Positions 29,266-39,400 of a stretch of DNA of 64,000 nt are shown here, piece after piece. The first letter of the stretch is position 1, and each line of letters starts with the position of its first letter. The notes beneath the pieces are model-generated. The model was not told where the DNA came from, searched no databases, and worked only from the letters and a program-made list of their open reading frames with translations. This stretch comes from Micromonospora halophytica (GTDB lineage Bacteria > Actinomycetota > Actinomycetes > Mycobacteriales > Micromonosporaceae): NCBI RefSeq assembly GCF_900090245.1, contig NZ_FMDN01000009.1, positions 156,156-220,155 of the forward strand, written 5' to 3'. The position numbers and the translations under genes are program-made.

Positions 29266-30578
29266 CGGCCAACCCGCTCGTCGCCACCGCCGCCGACACC
29301 CCACCCAGCGCCTGGGCCGGCGTGTGGATCCTCGAAGACATCGAGCTCATCGCCCAGGGCGTGCACAACGGCAGTTGGATCGACGGCAGCCTCGGCGTGG
29401 TCAGTGCCGGCCTGGACGCCCTCGCCTTCGTCTCCGACCCGGTCGGCGCGCTGCTGCAGTACGGCATCGCCTGGCTCATCGAGCACGTCAAGCCGCTCAG
29501 CGAGGCACTGGACTGGCTGGCAGGTGACCCGGCGCAGATCACCGCCCACGCCCAGACCTGGCGCAACGTCGCCGCCTCCCTGCGCAACGAGGCCGCCGAA
29601 CTGGCCGGTGCCGTCCGCGCCGACGTCGCCGGCTGGGGTGGCAGCGCCGGCCCCGCCTACCGGGCCTGGGCCGCCGAACAGCAACAGGCCGTCACCGGGC
29701 TCGCGCAGGGCGCCGACACCCTGGCCGCCGTCACCGAAGGGGCCGCCGGTCTGGTCGCCGCCGTCCGGCTGCTGGTCCGCGACGCCATCGCCACCTGCGT
29801 CTCCCGCCTGATCGTGTACGCGGGTGAACTGATCGTCACCGGCGGGTTCGCGGCGCCTGTGGTGGTGGAGCAGGTGACGACGCTGGTGGCGTCGTGGGCG
29901 GCACGGATCGCCCGGCTGCTGCGGGGGTTGCTGGCGAGTCTGCGGCGGCTGATGCCGGAGATCCGGCGGCTCGGTGACCTCATCGAGAAGCTGAAGCAGG
30001 CACTGAACCGGATCGCCGGGATGGGTCCTTCCGACCGTATGGGGAGACGCCGGGACTGGGCGGACCCGCGAGACCGGCCGATCGCGCCCAAGAGACCACC
30101 GGACTCTGCCCTGCCAGCGGGCGATCCGGTGTATCACACCGACCACTCGACGGTGATCGGCTACGACGCGAAGACGACGCGGAACATGGATAAGGTCCTC
30201 CCCCACGCGGGGCACCATGACGTCGTCGTGCACGGCACCGACGAGGGATTCTTCATCCCCGGTAAGATCTCCGCCGAGGGGGCCGACATGGACGGGCATC
30301 CGACCGGCGCAGCACAGATCGCCGCTGCCATCAGGGAGAACCCGGCATACCACGGGGAGCCCGTTCGCCTGGTGTCCTGTTACTCCGGCACGATCAACCC
30401 GCAGGCAATCGAGGCTGTGCCGCTCGCGCAACAGGTCGCAAACGAACTTGGCGTGAGCGTGATCGCTCCGACGAATCGTGTCGGCACGAACCGGTGGGCG
30501 GCCGAGCCTGAGCCGCCTACCGTGGCGGACGGGGGAGCATGGGTGATCTTCACCCCGGAACCGAGGGCTTACCGATGA
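29262..30578 (+). CDS. WXG-type polymorphic toxin with clan-CD peptidase-like C-terminus
   Basis: This 438-residue protein has an export domain and a separate toxin domain. Residues 1-250 form the helical T7SS export part, including a WXG-like turn (VAGWGGSAGPAYRAW). A Pro/Arg-rich boundary (about 260-290, ending PPDSALPAGDPVYHTDHSTVIGY) precedes the C-terminal domain. There, a hydrophobic strand ends in His324-Gly (DVVVHGTDEG) and a second in Cys373 (VRLVSCYSG), the spacing and pattern of caspase-fold (clan CD) cysteine peptidases; LAQQVANELGVSVIAPT follows. Activity is inferred, not shown. GTG 29262 overlaps the EspC-like stop, and the 3' end overlaps the candidate immunity gene. Confidence 0.75.
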   Translation: MTANPLVATAADTPPSAWAGVWILEDIELIAQGVHNGSWIDGSLGVVSAGLDALAFVSDPVGALLQYGIAWLIEHVKPLSEALDWLAGDPAQITAHAQTWRNVAASLRNEAAELAGAVRADVAGWGGSAGPAYRAWAAEQQQAVTGLAQGADTLAAVTEGAAGLVAAVRLLVRDAIATCVSRLIVYAGELIVTGGFAAPVVVEQVTTLVASWAARIARLLRGLLASLRRLMPEIRRLGDLIEKLKQALNRIAGMGPSDRMGRRRDWADPRDRPIAPKRPPDSALPAGDPVYHTDHSTVIGYDAKTTRNMDKVLPHAGHHDVVVHGTDEGFFIPGKISAEGADMDGHPTGAAQIAAAIRENPAYHGEPVRLVSCYSGTINPQAIEAVPLAQQVANELGVSVIAPTNRVGTNRWAAEPEPPTVADGGAWVIFTPEPRAYR

Positions 30579-30991
30579 AGACTGTGGGATTCTTCCGCGA
30601 ACTCGGGCCGGAGCCGGTCGAGGTCTATGCGGAAAGCATCCACGATCACCTCGCCGCCTCGCCACTGCCGGACGCCACTCTGGTCACCAGGTACCTGCGC
30701 GACGGACACGGGCTGATCGACGTGATGGGAGCGGAGCGAGACGTGCTCGGCAGCGGCCGATTCCTTGTCGGCGGTGCGTCGGTGATGACCGACGGGACAT
30801 GGCTTTGGCGCGACGACCTCCAGTTCTACCTGGCCACCTACCACGTACGCCTTCCTGAGGAGTTTCTCGCCCTCGTACGGGCCAACGACTACCAGGTTCC
30901 CGATCTTCCGATCGAGGAACTTCGCGCGGCGAGCAAAGAGGCGATGCGCATCCTCGGATACCACCAAGCCCCGTTCCCTCCGCCCCCGTGA
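30575..30991 (+). CDS. Candidate immunity protein for the WXG-type toxin
   Basis: This 138-residue soluble protein overlaps the toxin stop by 4 bp (ATGA), the usual arrangement for a cognate immunity gene. It contains a mixed alpha/beta segment TLVTRYLRDGHGLIDVMGAERDVLG and SVMTDGTWLWRDDLQFYLATYHVRLPEEFLALV, which resembles small immunity-type proteins found beside polymorphic toxins. No signal peptide is present, so it acts in the cytoplasm. The role is inferred from position. Confidence 0.65.
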   Translation: MKTVGFFRELGPEPVEVYAESIHDHLAASPLPDATLVTRYLRDGHGLIDVMGAERDVLGSGRFLVGGASVMTDGTWLWRDDLQFYLATYHVRLPEEFLALVRANDYQVPDLPIEELRAASKEAMRILGYHQAPFPPPP

Positions 30992-31037
30992 CCGGAACGG
31001 CACCACCTTTGCATTCCCTCACTCGTCAGCGCCAGGC

Positions 31038-31289
31038 TCATCGGGGCAGGCGGCGGGAGCAGGGGCCGTCGTGGTCGGCGCGGAGCAGGCAGCGCCGGCC
31101 GCCGGGCATCAGCAGGTCGCAGAAGACCCGATGACGGACGTTCTGGTGGTCCTCTTCGGAGACGGTGATCTCCCCCGGGTCGGTCTGCGGCAGCACCAGC
31201 AGCCAACGCCCGGCCACCCGGGCCAGCCGCTGCGCGGCCGGCAGGTTGGCGGCGACGACGGGCAGGTGGATGACGTACCGCTGGGTCAT
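31038..31289 (-). CDS. Small hypothetical protein
   Basis: This 83-residue protein is not recognised. It has a central WLLVLPQTDPGEITVSEED segment and a C-terminal pair of cysteines and histidines (VFCDLLMPGGRRCLLRADHDGPC) that could bind a metal. Its ATG overlaps the stop of the upstream DivIVA-type gene by 4 bp, so the two form a small operon. Confidence 0.6.
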   Translation of the reverse strand: MTQRYVIHLPVVAANLPAAQRLARVAGRWLLVLPQTDPGEITVSEEDHQNVRHRVFCDLLMPGGRRCLLRADHDGPCSRRLPR

Positions 31290-31573
31290 GCCTCGTGTCC
31301 CTGGTCGGCGCGGGCGCGGGCCTGGTCGGACTGCCAGCGGCGCAGCGCGTCCTTGATGACGGCGGTCTCCCGGCGGCTGGCGGCCAGGGCCGCGTAGACG
31401 GTGGCCATGTCACCGGCGACCCGATCGAGGAAGTGGTACACGTCGGCCGGTTCCAGGCCGCGGCGTCCAAGCCCGACATGCTTGAATCGGCGCTCGCGCA
31501 CCTGCCACGGCAGCAGACTGGTGTACGCCGAGGAGCGGTAAGTTGCTCCCGGTCGCTGGTTGCGGACGCTCAT
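31286..31573 (-). CDS. Small DivIVA-domain protein
   Basis: This 95-residue protein carries a short DivIVA-type motif, VRERRFKHVGLGRRGLEPADVYHFLDRVAGDMATVYAAL, followed by a coiled-coil helix. Such short DivIVA-domain proteins are common in Micromonosporaceae and are thought to bind membranes or larger DivIVA/Wag31 assemblies. The start at 31573 follows a GAGAGG-type site. It heads a two-gene operon divergent from the HTH/DUF397 cassette. Confidence 0.7.
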   Translation of the reverse strand: MSVRNQRPGATYRSSAYTSLLPWQVRERRFKHVGLGRRGLEPADVYHFLDRVAGDMATVYAALAASRRETAVIKDALRRWQSDQARARADQGHEA

Positions 31574-31755
31574 CTGCCGACTACCTCTCCCTCGTGGACT
31601 GGAAGGGGTGGCCCGTCCGCCCTCCCCGCACGCACGGGCCACCCCGCCCTGCCGCCGCAGCTTCGATCAGCGGTACGACACCAGGGCCTGTGGTCATCCT
31701 GTGACGGTGCGCAGCAGCGAAGCAACGTTCCACGGCAGAATTTTTCCCAGAGGTA

Positions 31756-31782
31756 TTGACTTTCTTTCCTGCTACCGGTAGC
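31756..31782 (+). promoter_or_regulatory. Promoter/operator region of the first HTH-DUF397 cassette
   Basis: TTGACT (31756-31761) could be a -35, followed by a perfect 12-bp palindrome GCTACCGGTAGC (31771-31782) in the spacer region. No good -10 is obvious (TAGCTG at 31779 is weak). The palindrome could be a site for the downstream HTH protein. Confidence 0.35.
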
Positions 31783-31835
31783 TGTTACATGGCTAGGTAA
31801 CGCAGTGTTGCGTAATGGAATCAAGGAGTGCACGG

Positions 31836-32726
31836 GTGACAGAGGACGTCGGATCGACCGTGCCGCGCCGGCAACTCGGCCGGCTGCTGCGCCAGTACCG
31901 CACCGAGGCGGGCGTGACCCTCGACGCCGCCGCCGAGGCCCTCGAATACAGCCGGCAGAAGATCTGGCGGATCGAATGCGGCATGGGCCCGGTCCGGGTA
32001 CTCGACGTCAAAGCGATGTGCGAGCTGTACGGGGTGTCCGCCGAGATGACCGAGGCGATGCGCGGGCTCGCCACGGAGACGAAGTCCAAGGGCTGGTGGC
32101 ACGCGTACGGAGACGCGGTGCCGAGCTGGTTCGAGCTGTACGTGGGGCTGGAGTCCGCCGCCGCCCACCTCCGTCAGTACGAGGAGACGTTGATCCCCGG
32201 GCTGCTCCAGACTCGTCAGTATGCGCTCGGACTGGCCCGACTCGACCGTCCCTCAGCCAACGAGGAGGAGCGCGAGCGAGCGGTCGAGGTGCGGTTGCAG
32301 CGTCAGAGCCTACTCACCCGCCGACTCCCCCAGCCGCCCCGCCTCGACGCGACTCTGTCGGAGGCGGTGCTACACCGGACCGTCGGCAGCCGGGGCGTGA
32401 TGATCGGGCAACTCACGCGATTGTTGGAGGTCGCGGAGCTGCCGAACGTCACCGTGCGGGTGCTCCCGTTCGCCGCCGGGGCGCACGCGGGTTCGGTCGC
32501 CGGCTCCTTCGTGATCCTCGATTTCCCCGCGACGAAGGGTGGCCGAGCCGCGCCGGAACCGTCCGTGGCCTACAGCGAGTCGCTGACCGGGGCGCTGTAC
32601 CTCGACAAGCCCGATGAGCTGGCGGCCTACCGTGCGGCGTGGAAGAGCCTGGATGCGCTCGCCCTCGATGAGGCACAATCGACCGACATGATCAAGAGGA
32701 TCATCGGGGAGCTGCGGCATGACTGA
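31836..32726 (+). CDS. XRE-type HTH regulator with DUF5753 domain
   Basis: This 296-residue regulator has an N-terminal helix-turn-helix (LGRLLRQYRTEAGVTLDAAAEALEYSRQKIWRIECG) and a C-terminal DUF5753 ligand-sensing or antitoxin-like domain (GLESAAAHLRQYEETLIPGLLQTRQYA, then VRVLPFAAGAHAGSVAGSFVILDFP). GTG 31836 has AAGGAG 7 nt upstream and is preferred over the ATG at 31815. It overlaps the DUF397 gene by 8 bp. Such WhiJ-like/DUF397 pairs are abundant in sporulating actinomycetes and influence development or specialised metabolism; the specific target here is unknown. Confidence 0.9.
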   Translation: MTEDVGSTVPRRQLGRLLRQYRTEAGVTLDAAAEALEYSRQKIWRIECGMGPVRVLDVKAMCELYGVSAEMTEAMRGLATETKSKGWWHAYGDAVPSWFELYVGLESAAAHLRQYEETLIPGLLQTRQYALGLARLDRPSANEEERERAVEVRLQRQSLLTRRLPQPPRLDATLSEAVLHRTVGSRGVMIGQLTRLLEVAELPNVTVRVLPFAAGAHAGSVAGSFVILDFPATKGGRAAPEPSVAYSESLTGALYLDKPDELAAYRAAWKSLDALALDEAQSTDMIKRIIGELRHD

Positions 32727-32928
32727 CCTGACCGGCGCCGTCTGGCGCAAGAGCACTCGTAGCGGCGGCAACGGCGGCAACTGCGTCGAGGTTGCCACCA
32801 ACCTTCCCGACGTTGTCGCCGTACGCGACTCCAAGGACCCGGACGGCCCAGCGCTCATCTTCACGCCGAATGCCTGGTCGGCCCTGATCACCGCTGCCGG
32901 CTCACCTACCCTCAGTTCGAACGCGTGA
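32719..32928 (+). CDS. DUF397 (BldB-like) protein
   Basis: This 69-residue protein has the DUF397 signature: WRKSTRSGGNGGNCVEVATN, then VAVRDSKDPDGPALIFTPNAWSALI. Members act with the preceding DUF5753 regulators, probably as antagonist or small-protein partner. Its 3' end overlaps the convergent kinase gene by 17 bp. Confidence 0.9.
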   Translation: MTDLTGAVWRKSTRSGGNGGNCVEVATNLPDVVAVRDSKDPDGPALIFTPNAWSALITAAGSPTLSSNA

Positions 32929-34177
32929 CGCTGGCCGTCGGCGGCGGATGCTCGTCGACCACTGCCGCTTCCAGCCACTCGATGTGGCACTGCTCGGCTC
33001 GTTCCCGGCAGTAGGCGGCAAGCTCGGCGTGCTCTACCACCTGGGCCAACTCTTGTGCGAGGTCCGCAAACTCGCGGCGCGCCCGGGTGACATCGCCGAC
33101 AAGCGCGCGCAGATCGGCCAGGTCCACTCGCAAAGCGATCAGCTGAGCTGGTTGCGAGCGGTCAGCTGATCGGAGCGCGCCTTCGAGCACCTCGGCGGCT
33201 TGCGCGAAGCGTTCCTGCTCGGCCAATTCGCGGACTCGGTTGCGAAGATCGGAGAGATCCACACCGGAGGCCCCAGTGGTGGAGATCGTGGGGGTGCGCT
33301 GGTGGTGCGGTGCCCTGGTGTCGGGCTGGTAGGTCACGTGGTCGTCGCGGAACGGCCGCAGAATGTTGTCGACATCCCTGGCGGACGCCGGCCGATCCCT
33401 CGGGCTCTTGGCCAGGAGACATAGCAGAAGGTGAGCGATGTCTTCCGGTACGTCCGGACGTCTGTCGATGATGACCGGAACCGGCGCCCGCGCGTGCAGT
33501 CTAAGCATGTCAGCCGCGTTGCTCGCCTGGTAAGGCGGCTCACCGGTGAGCATCTCGAACAGGACACAGCCCACGGCGTAGAGGTCTGCGGCGGGCCCGA
33601 CCTGCTCGCCGGTGGCCTGCTCCGGGGCGATGTAGGCAGGTGTTCCCAGGGTGCTACCGGTCGCGGTCAGGCGAGAGGCCTCGGCGGGTGCGATGAGGGC
33701 CGCCACGCCGAAGTCCAGAACCTTGACCATGCCGGCCGCGGTGACCATGAGGTTCTGGGGCTTGAGGTCTCGGTGCACCAGTGCGGCCTCGTGGGCGGCG
33801 TCGAGTACGCAGCAGAGCTGCGAGGCGATGGATGTGGCCTGGCCGACGTCGAGTGGCCCCTGCTCGGCGATGAGGTCCGCCAGGTCGGTGCCTCGGATGA
33901 GCTGCATGACCAGGTACAGATCGTCGCCGTGTTCGCCGAGGTCGTACACGGAGGGGACGCCCGGATGGTCGAGTCGCGCGGTGGCCCGGGCCTCCCGGCG
34001 AAACCGCTTTACCGCGGTGTCCCGTTCGTCCGCAGGAACCTCCATCTTGCGCAGGAACTTGACGGCGACGGGTCGGTCGAGTCGCTCGTCGTAGCCGGCC
34101 CAGACCTGTCCCATGCCGCCCCGTCCGATGGGGTAGGTCAGCTCGTACCGTCCGCCGATGCGGTCGCGGGCCTGCAC
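32912..34177 (-). CDS. Cytosolic Hanks-type Ser/Thr protein kinase
   Basis: This 421-residue kinase phosphorylates Ser/Thr residues. All catalytic motifs are intact: glycine loop GRGGMGQVWAGYDE, VAVKFLRK lysine, HRDLKPQNLM catalytic loop, DFGVAALI and APEQATGE. After the kinase domain (about 1-265) there is no transmembrane helix and no PASTA repeat; instead about 130 helical, TPR-like residues (LRNRVRELAEQERFAQAAEVLEGALR) follow, so it is soluble. GTG at 34177 lies 8 nt after AGGAG and is preferred to GTG 34183, which lies only 2 nt after it. It is monocistronic and convergent with the DUF397 gene. Confidence 0.92.
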   Translation of the reverse strand: MQARDRIGGRYELTYPIGRGGMGQVWAGYDERLDRPVAVKFLRKMEVPADERDTAVKRFRREARATARLDHPGVPSVYDLGEHGDDLYLVMQLIRGTDLADLIAEQGPLDVGQATSIASQLCCVLDAAHEAALVHRDLKPQNLMVTAAGMVKVLDFGVAALIAPAEASRLTATGSTLGTPAYIAPEQATGEQVGPAADLYAVGCVLFEMLTGEPPYQASNAADMLRLHARAPVPVIIDRRPDVPEDIAHLLLCLLAKSPRDRPASARDVDNILRPFRDDHVTYQPDTRAPHHQRTPTISTTGASGVDLSDLRNRVRELAEQERFAQAAEVLEGALRSADRSQPAQLIALRVDLADLRALVGDVTRARREFADLAQELAQVVEHAELAAYCRERAEQCHIEWLEAAVVDEHPPPTASVTRSN

Positions 34178-34232
34178 CTTCACCTCTCCTCGCCCGAGCG
34201 GCGACCCCTGCCGGTGTGGCGGGGGCCTGGGC

Positions 34233-36401
34233 TCACGGTAGCTGCCGCTGGACGAGCCGGCTGGTCAGGAAGGGGCTTGGGGTGCCGTGCCAGAAGACGG
34301 CGAGTTCGTCGCGAGGGCGGGTGGCGGCGACGAACAGCAGGGACCGGTCCCGTTGGCGCTCGCGTTGGTAACGCTTGGGGTCGCTGTCACGGTAGCGGTG
34401 GATCATCTGCCGGGGCACGAGACCGTCACTGACAGCAGCGATGATCATGCGCTGGTATTCGAGACCCTTGAACCGATGCATGGTGCCGACGTGGATGCCG
34501 TCGGGCTGCTGCGGACCGTCGGGGCCGATCTCCACGGCCGTCAGCCCGTCGGCGGTGAGCCTGTTGATCACCTCGGCGGCGAGTTCCCTGGTGGGGACGC
34601 AGACGGCCAGGGAGCCGTCCGTGGGGTTACCCCAGGTCCGTACCTGCTCAGCGATGAGGTCCCGTTCCTGTGCCCAGGTGGCTGCGCCGCGGAACACGGG
34701 TCGGCCACCTCGCAGTAGGGACCGGTACCCGGCGAGGTCTTCCTCGCCGCCGTCGAGGTCGTCGTACACCTCGCCGGTCATCATCTGCAACGCGTCAGCG
34801 AGAATCTGACGGGTGGTGCGGTAGCTGAGGGTCAGACGCGAGGACCGGCCGCGGATGTTGACACCCAGGCTGCTCAACGTGACGTGATTGTCGTAGATGC
34901 GCTGGTGGGTGTCACCGGTGAGGAACATGTCGTCCGGCCCGGGCGCGACCATGGCGCGCAGCATCTTCCAGTGCGCCGCGCTGAGGTCCTGCGCCTCGTC
35001 CACCACCACATGCCGGTAGCGGGGGCGGTGGAAGGCGCCGGACGTCTCCCCGCCGGCAGCTGCGCGGTCCATTTCGAGCCGGGCTGCCCGCTGGGCCACC
35101 TGCCGCCAGGTCCACATGCCGCGGGCTTCGAGCCAGTGGTTGAACCGCTCGGTGAGCTGCCAGATCTGGTCCCGCTCGATGCGGGTCAGGCTGCGGCCGC
35201 GGTTCGGGCGACGTGCTTTGAAGTACTCGGTCCGCGAGTTGAGCACCTGGCCGAGGATCACCTGGGTCCACTCGGCGGCGAGGAACTCCGCGTCCCAGCC
35301 GGGCTCGCCGGTCTCGAGGAGGAACTCGCCCCAGAGGTCGGGTACCCGGTTGTCGTCGACGACGCGACGGCTGCCCCCCGCCTTCGCCTCGGTCACCACC
35401 CGGCTGGCCAGCCGGTCTATGTTGACGATGTCGACGCGGGCCACCAGTTCCTGGCCGCCAAGGGCGAGCAGCCGGGTGCGCAGGTCTGCGGCGAGGTTGC
35501 GGTTGAAGGTGGTGAGCAGGATCGGCTTGTCGGAGCCGGACGGAAGCTGCCGGGCCAGGTGCGCCACCCGGTGCAGGGCCACGATGGTCTTGCCTGTGCC
35601 GGGGCCGCCACCCACCCGTGCGGGACCCTTGTACTTCTTCTCGACCAGCTTGCGCTGGGTGGGGTGAAGGAAGATCTGCCACCGCTCGAATGCTTCGCCG
35701 ATGATCGCCTGCAGCGCCTCGTCGTCCGAGGTGACCTGGGTCGCCGGGCGTTGCACCGCAGCCTCGAAGTCCTCCGGGTCGACCGGCTCGTCGGCCCGTA
35801 CCGGTTCGGTGACCTGCTGGAGCACGTCGGCGTACGGCGTTCCGTCGTAGAGGGCGAAGAGCACGTCGGTGGTGAGCTGCGGCGCCCGGTCGAGCAGTTC
35901 CAGCAGTTCCGCCTCGGTGGTGAGCTCGCGGATCTGGGGCAGCAGCGGCTCGGAGACGCCGAGTTCCAGGAGTTGGGCGTCGGTGTACGTGTCGAAGATC
36001 GCCTTCTGCGCGGGCTCCGGCTCGGCGTCGGGCGGCACGACGCGACCGACGATGCTGTCGCCGACCGGAGCGAGGTCGACGACCTCGATGCCGCCGGTGA
36101 CCCGGTTGATCCGGTACGCGTAGCGCGACAGATCGTCGTACACCTCACTGCGGTGCTTGACCGACACGAGCAGATAGTCACGGTCGGCGATGTGCAGGAG
36201 CAGCGCCCGGTAGTCCCTCTTGACCCGCGCGGACATCAGCCGGGAGTCGCCGCCCAGCGGCTTCAGGTCGAGACCCGGATTCTCCGGGTTGTGCCGGAAC
36301 TTGTGCATGAACTCGTAGACCGCCCCGATGTCGGCGCGGTTGAGCTTCATGACCTCCTTGTCGGCCCGGTCCAGCATCCGCAGGTTGGCTCCGGTACCCA
36401 T
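34233..36401 (-). CDS. UvrD/Rep-family helicase with RelE/ParE-like N-terminal domain
   Basis: This 722-residue superfamily 1 helicase has an unusual start. Residues 1-90 (DKEVMKLNRADIGAVYEFMHKFRHNPENPGLDLKPL, then RDYRALLLHIADRDYLLVSVKHRSEVYD) have the fold pattern of RelE/ParE toxins. Helicase motifs follow: Walker A GPGTGKT near residue 268, Walker B VDEAQD near 468, and a C-terminal ATRPRDELAVFWHG. The ATG at 36401 lies 1 bp after the stop of the giant helicase gene, so the two are cotranscribed. The pairing suggests a joint role in processing foreign DNA, which is inference. Confidence 0.88.
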   Translation of the reverse strand: MGTGANLRMLDRADKEVMKLNRADIGAVYEFMHKFRHNPENPGLDLKPLGGDSRLMSARVKRDYRALLLHIADRDYLLVSVKHRSEVYDDLSRYAYRINRVTGGIEVVDLAPVGDSIVGRVVPPDAEPEPAQKAIFDTYTDAQLLELGVSEPLLPQIRELTTEAELLELLDRAPQLTTDVLFALYDGTPYADVLQQVTEPVRADEPVDPEDFEAAVQRPATQVTSDDEALQAIIGEAFERWQIFLHPTQRKLVEKKYKGPARVGGGPGTGKTIVALHRVAHLARQLPSGSDKPILLTTFNRNLAADLRTRLLALGGQELVARVDIVNIDRLASRVVTEAKAGGSRRVVDDNRVPDLWGEFLLETGEPGWDAEFLAAEWTQVILGQVLNSRTEYFKARRPNRGRSLTRIERDQIWQLTERFNHWLEARGMWTWRQVAQRAARLEMDRAAAGGETSGAFHRPRYRHVVVDEAQDLSAAHWKMLRAMVAPGPDDMFLTGDTHQRIYDNHVTLSSLGVNIRGRSSRLTLSYRTTRQILADALQMMTGEVYDDLDGGEEDLAGYRSLLRGGRPVFRGAATWAQERDLIAEQVRTWGNPTDGSLAVCVPTRELAAEVINRLTADGLTAVEIGPDGPQQPDGIHVGTMHRFKGLEYQRMIIAAVSDGLVPRQMIHRYRDSDPKRYQRERQRDRSLLFVAATRPRDELAVFWHGTPSPFLTSRLVQRQLP

Positions 36402-36402
36402 G

Positions 36403-39400
36403 TCAGCTCTGTCCCCCACTCGTCCCCGTGAGCTGTGCTGCCAGCTCCTCGACCGACCATTCCCGCGCGGTCCGTGCGTGCCATCCGGCCTCGGCGTAGG
36501 CCCGGTCCCGGTCTTCCGTCTCCGGGTCGCTGGGTGGGCCGGTGAGAACGATGGCGATTCGCCGCTCGGGCCAGGCCAACTCGGCAGGCCAGGCCTGATC
36601 GCCCAATTCGTAACCCACCACCGGCGCGGGCAGGTCCTGCCGTGCGAGCTGCTGCACGAGGAGTTCCAGTGTGCTCTCGTCCCGGTCCAGGTACCGCAGC
36701 ACCTCACGCCACGGCGACTCGTCGTCAACCGGCTCCCGCTGGGCGGGTACCGGCTGAAGCGCGACGCCGAGCCAGGTGGCGGTCTCCTCGTCCAACGGAA
36801 GCGCGCGCTGAGCCAGCACCAGACCGGTTCCCTCGCTGACCGCCATGGAGACCGGGTCGAAGACGTCCAGGGTCGAGACCACGAGTTGTCCGGCGTCCCC
36901 GCCGCCGTCAGCGAGGAACTGGATCACGTTGCCCCAGGCAAGCCAGGCGGCCCAGCGCTGCTTGTGTCCCGCACCCGCCACCGCGGCCGGCAGGTCGTCG
37001 AGCACGGCGAGCGCCGAGAACGTCGGCGGCTTGCTGCGGCCGTCCACGAGCACCGTCACCGGGCAGTCGGCGTTGTCCCGGGAGCGGGCGACCATGATGT
37101 GCCGGGCCGTGGTGGGGGGCAGTGGCTCTCCGCGAAGGGCGGCCAGCACCCGTTCCGCGACCCCGCCGGAGTCGGTGCCGCTGTTCGCCTCCGCCTGCTT
37201 GAGCGCGCCCCAGAGGGTCGCTTCCGCACGCCGCTGCCAACGCGTCAGATCCGGGTCGGCGAGGAAGCGCATCAGCTGCTCGACCGGGTTGACCCAGATG
37301 GTCTCCTCGAGTTCGTCCGGGTCCGCTCCGGGCAGGAACTGCCGATACCGCTCCCGGGCGACCTGCTTGCAGATTCCGCCGTACGGCACCCACCGTCCCT
37401 GCCCCTCCGGGCTTCCCCAGGTCTTGACGTCGTCCCAGGTGGCGGCGAAGACCAGGTAGCCGTGGGCGCGCAGTCGGGCCCGTTTCTCGGCGTCGTCGGC
37501 CAGGCGGTTGTACTGCGGGGTGGCGTGGTACTTGAAACCGTCGAGATAGACCGCCACCTCTGGGGACGGCGCGTCGAGGCGGGTGAAGTGCACGTCGGGT
37601 CGGGTGCCCTTGACCGTGTTCTGCAGCTTCATCTGCCAGTGCGTGACGCTCTGCCCACCCTGACTGACGAATCTCAGATCGGCGATCCGGGCGCCGTCGT
37701 GGTCGCGGCGCCGGTCGATGCGCAGCCCGGAGCCCGGCGTCTCGCCAACGTGCAGCAGCTTGGTCAGGAACTGCAGCTCCAACTCGCTCTCCACCTGATG
37801 GATCAGCGAGATCTCGTCGGTGCGGGTGCCCTCCTCGACGCCCCAGCTGTCGAGGAGCTTGTCCAGCATGCTCAGCGCCTCGTCGCGGCTCATCAGGGCG
37901 AAGTGTTCGTTGCGGGCGTAGCGGAGCAGGCACCGGTGGCACACCGGTTTTGCCTCGTGCCGGCAGTCGCAGTCGGCGATGCGCTGCCGGGCCAACTCCA
38001 GGACGGCCCGGAACTCCTCGGGCCGGGCGAGCCGGTGAAGGTAGCCGGTGCCCTGGGGTTGGGTGTCGTAGACGACCACGAAGTTGCGGGTGCCGTCGCT
38101 CTGCCCGTCGGGCATGGTGGCCGAGAGGGCCTGCAGGTGGGCCGGCTCGCCGCCGTACTGGGCGGCGATGCCGAGCTTGACGGCGGCAGCGAAGGAGAGC
38201 AGTCGCTCCTGCACCATCGCGGTGGCTGCCGGGATTAGGATGCGCAGCGCCTCGGTTTCCAGTTCGTGGCCCAGGATCAGGTCGACGTGCGCGTCCGGCG
38301 CCGCCGCTGAACGCCGGTACGGGCACCAGGGGCGGTGATGCTCGGCCCCTTGTACGACCGTCGCACCGGAGGCCTGCGCCGCGAGTTGCTGGCTCGCCGC
38401 CGGAAGGCCGTCCACGGTGGTGCCACCGCAGGAGGTGCAGGTGTGGAACCGGTTGATCCGCACCTCGTTGCCGGCGAAGAGTTCGGCGGCCCGGTCGTAG
38501 CGCTGGGCGCCCAGGTTGAAGTGGCGGATCATGGCGTACCGGGTGTAGTCGACGCCGAAGGTGTCGTGCGCGTGCCGCCACGACGACTCGACCTTGGCCG
38601 GATCGACGTCCACGGCGACGGTGGTCGCGTAGAAACGGCGGTCACGGTCGTCGCTGTCGTCACGGATCCGGGCGTCGTCGCGCTTGTCCCGGCTGTAGAC
38701 GCGGGTCGGCTGCAGTACCTGGAAGAGCCGGCCGTGGTCAGCGATGCCCCGGTCCTGGCACCGGGGGCAGGCGCTGGTGTCCTCCTTGGCCAGATGGGTC
38801 CGCACGTAGCCGCACTGGGCGCAGACGCGCCACTGCTCGTACGCGGGCCGGTCGGCCGGGCCGACGTCGAGCCCGGAGATCTCGTGCCGGTAGCCGCGCA
38901 CGTAGTAGCTGTTGCCGGGGGCGATCTCGACGAGCGCCTGGCGGGTCGGGCGGGCGTACTCGCGCAGTTCGCTGTGGTACCGGCGGTCGCCGGCGGTCTG
39001 CTCCTCCCAGGTCAGGGTGGCTTCCAGGTCGGTGCGGCTGTCGATGAGCGCGTAGTTCGGCAGCAGCCCGAACTCGACCAGCGTGCCGTGCGCGGCGGCG
39101 GCGCTGACCTCCCGCAGCCGGCGACGGACCGCGCCCTCCTCCGCCTTGAGCATCCTGATCTCGCGGGCGTGGTCGGGGTCGCTGGGCACCAACGTGCCCC
39201 GGGCAGCGGCGATGTCCTGGAGCCGCCGCCGTAGATCGGCCAGCCGCTCCTCCCACGCCTCGTCGGCCTCCTTGACCCGGTGGACGATCCCGTCGACCGC
39301 GAACTCGCGCAGCTGGTCGGCGGCGGCTCGTAGGATCTTGTCGCCGAAGAGCGCGAGGAAGTCCTCCACCAGCCGGGCGCTGTCGCGGCGGCCCGCTTCG

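Noticed and set aside
32912..32928. Overlap of the convergent DUF397 and kinase genes as a possible annotation error
   Set aside because: Both 3' ends are natural; a 17-bp tail-to-tail overlap is common in compact actinomycete genomes.
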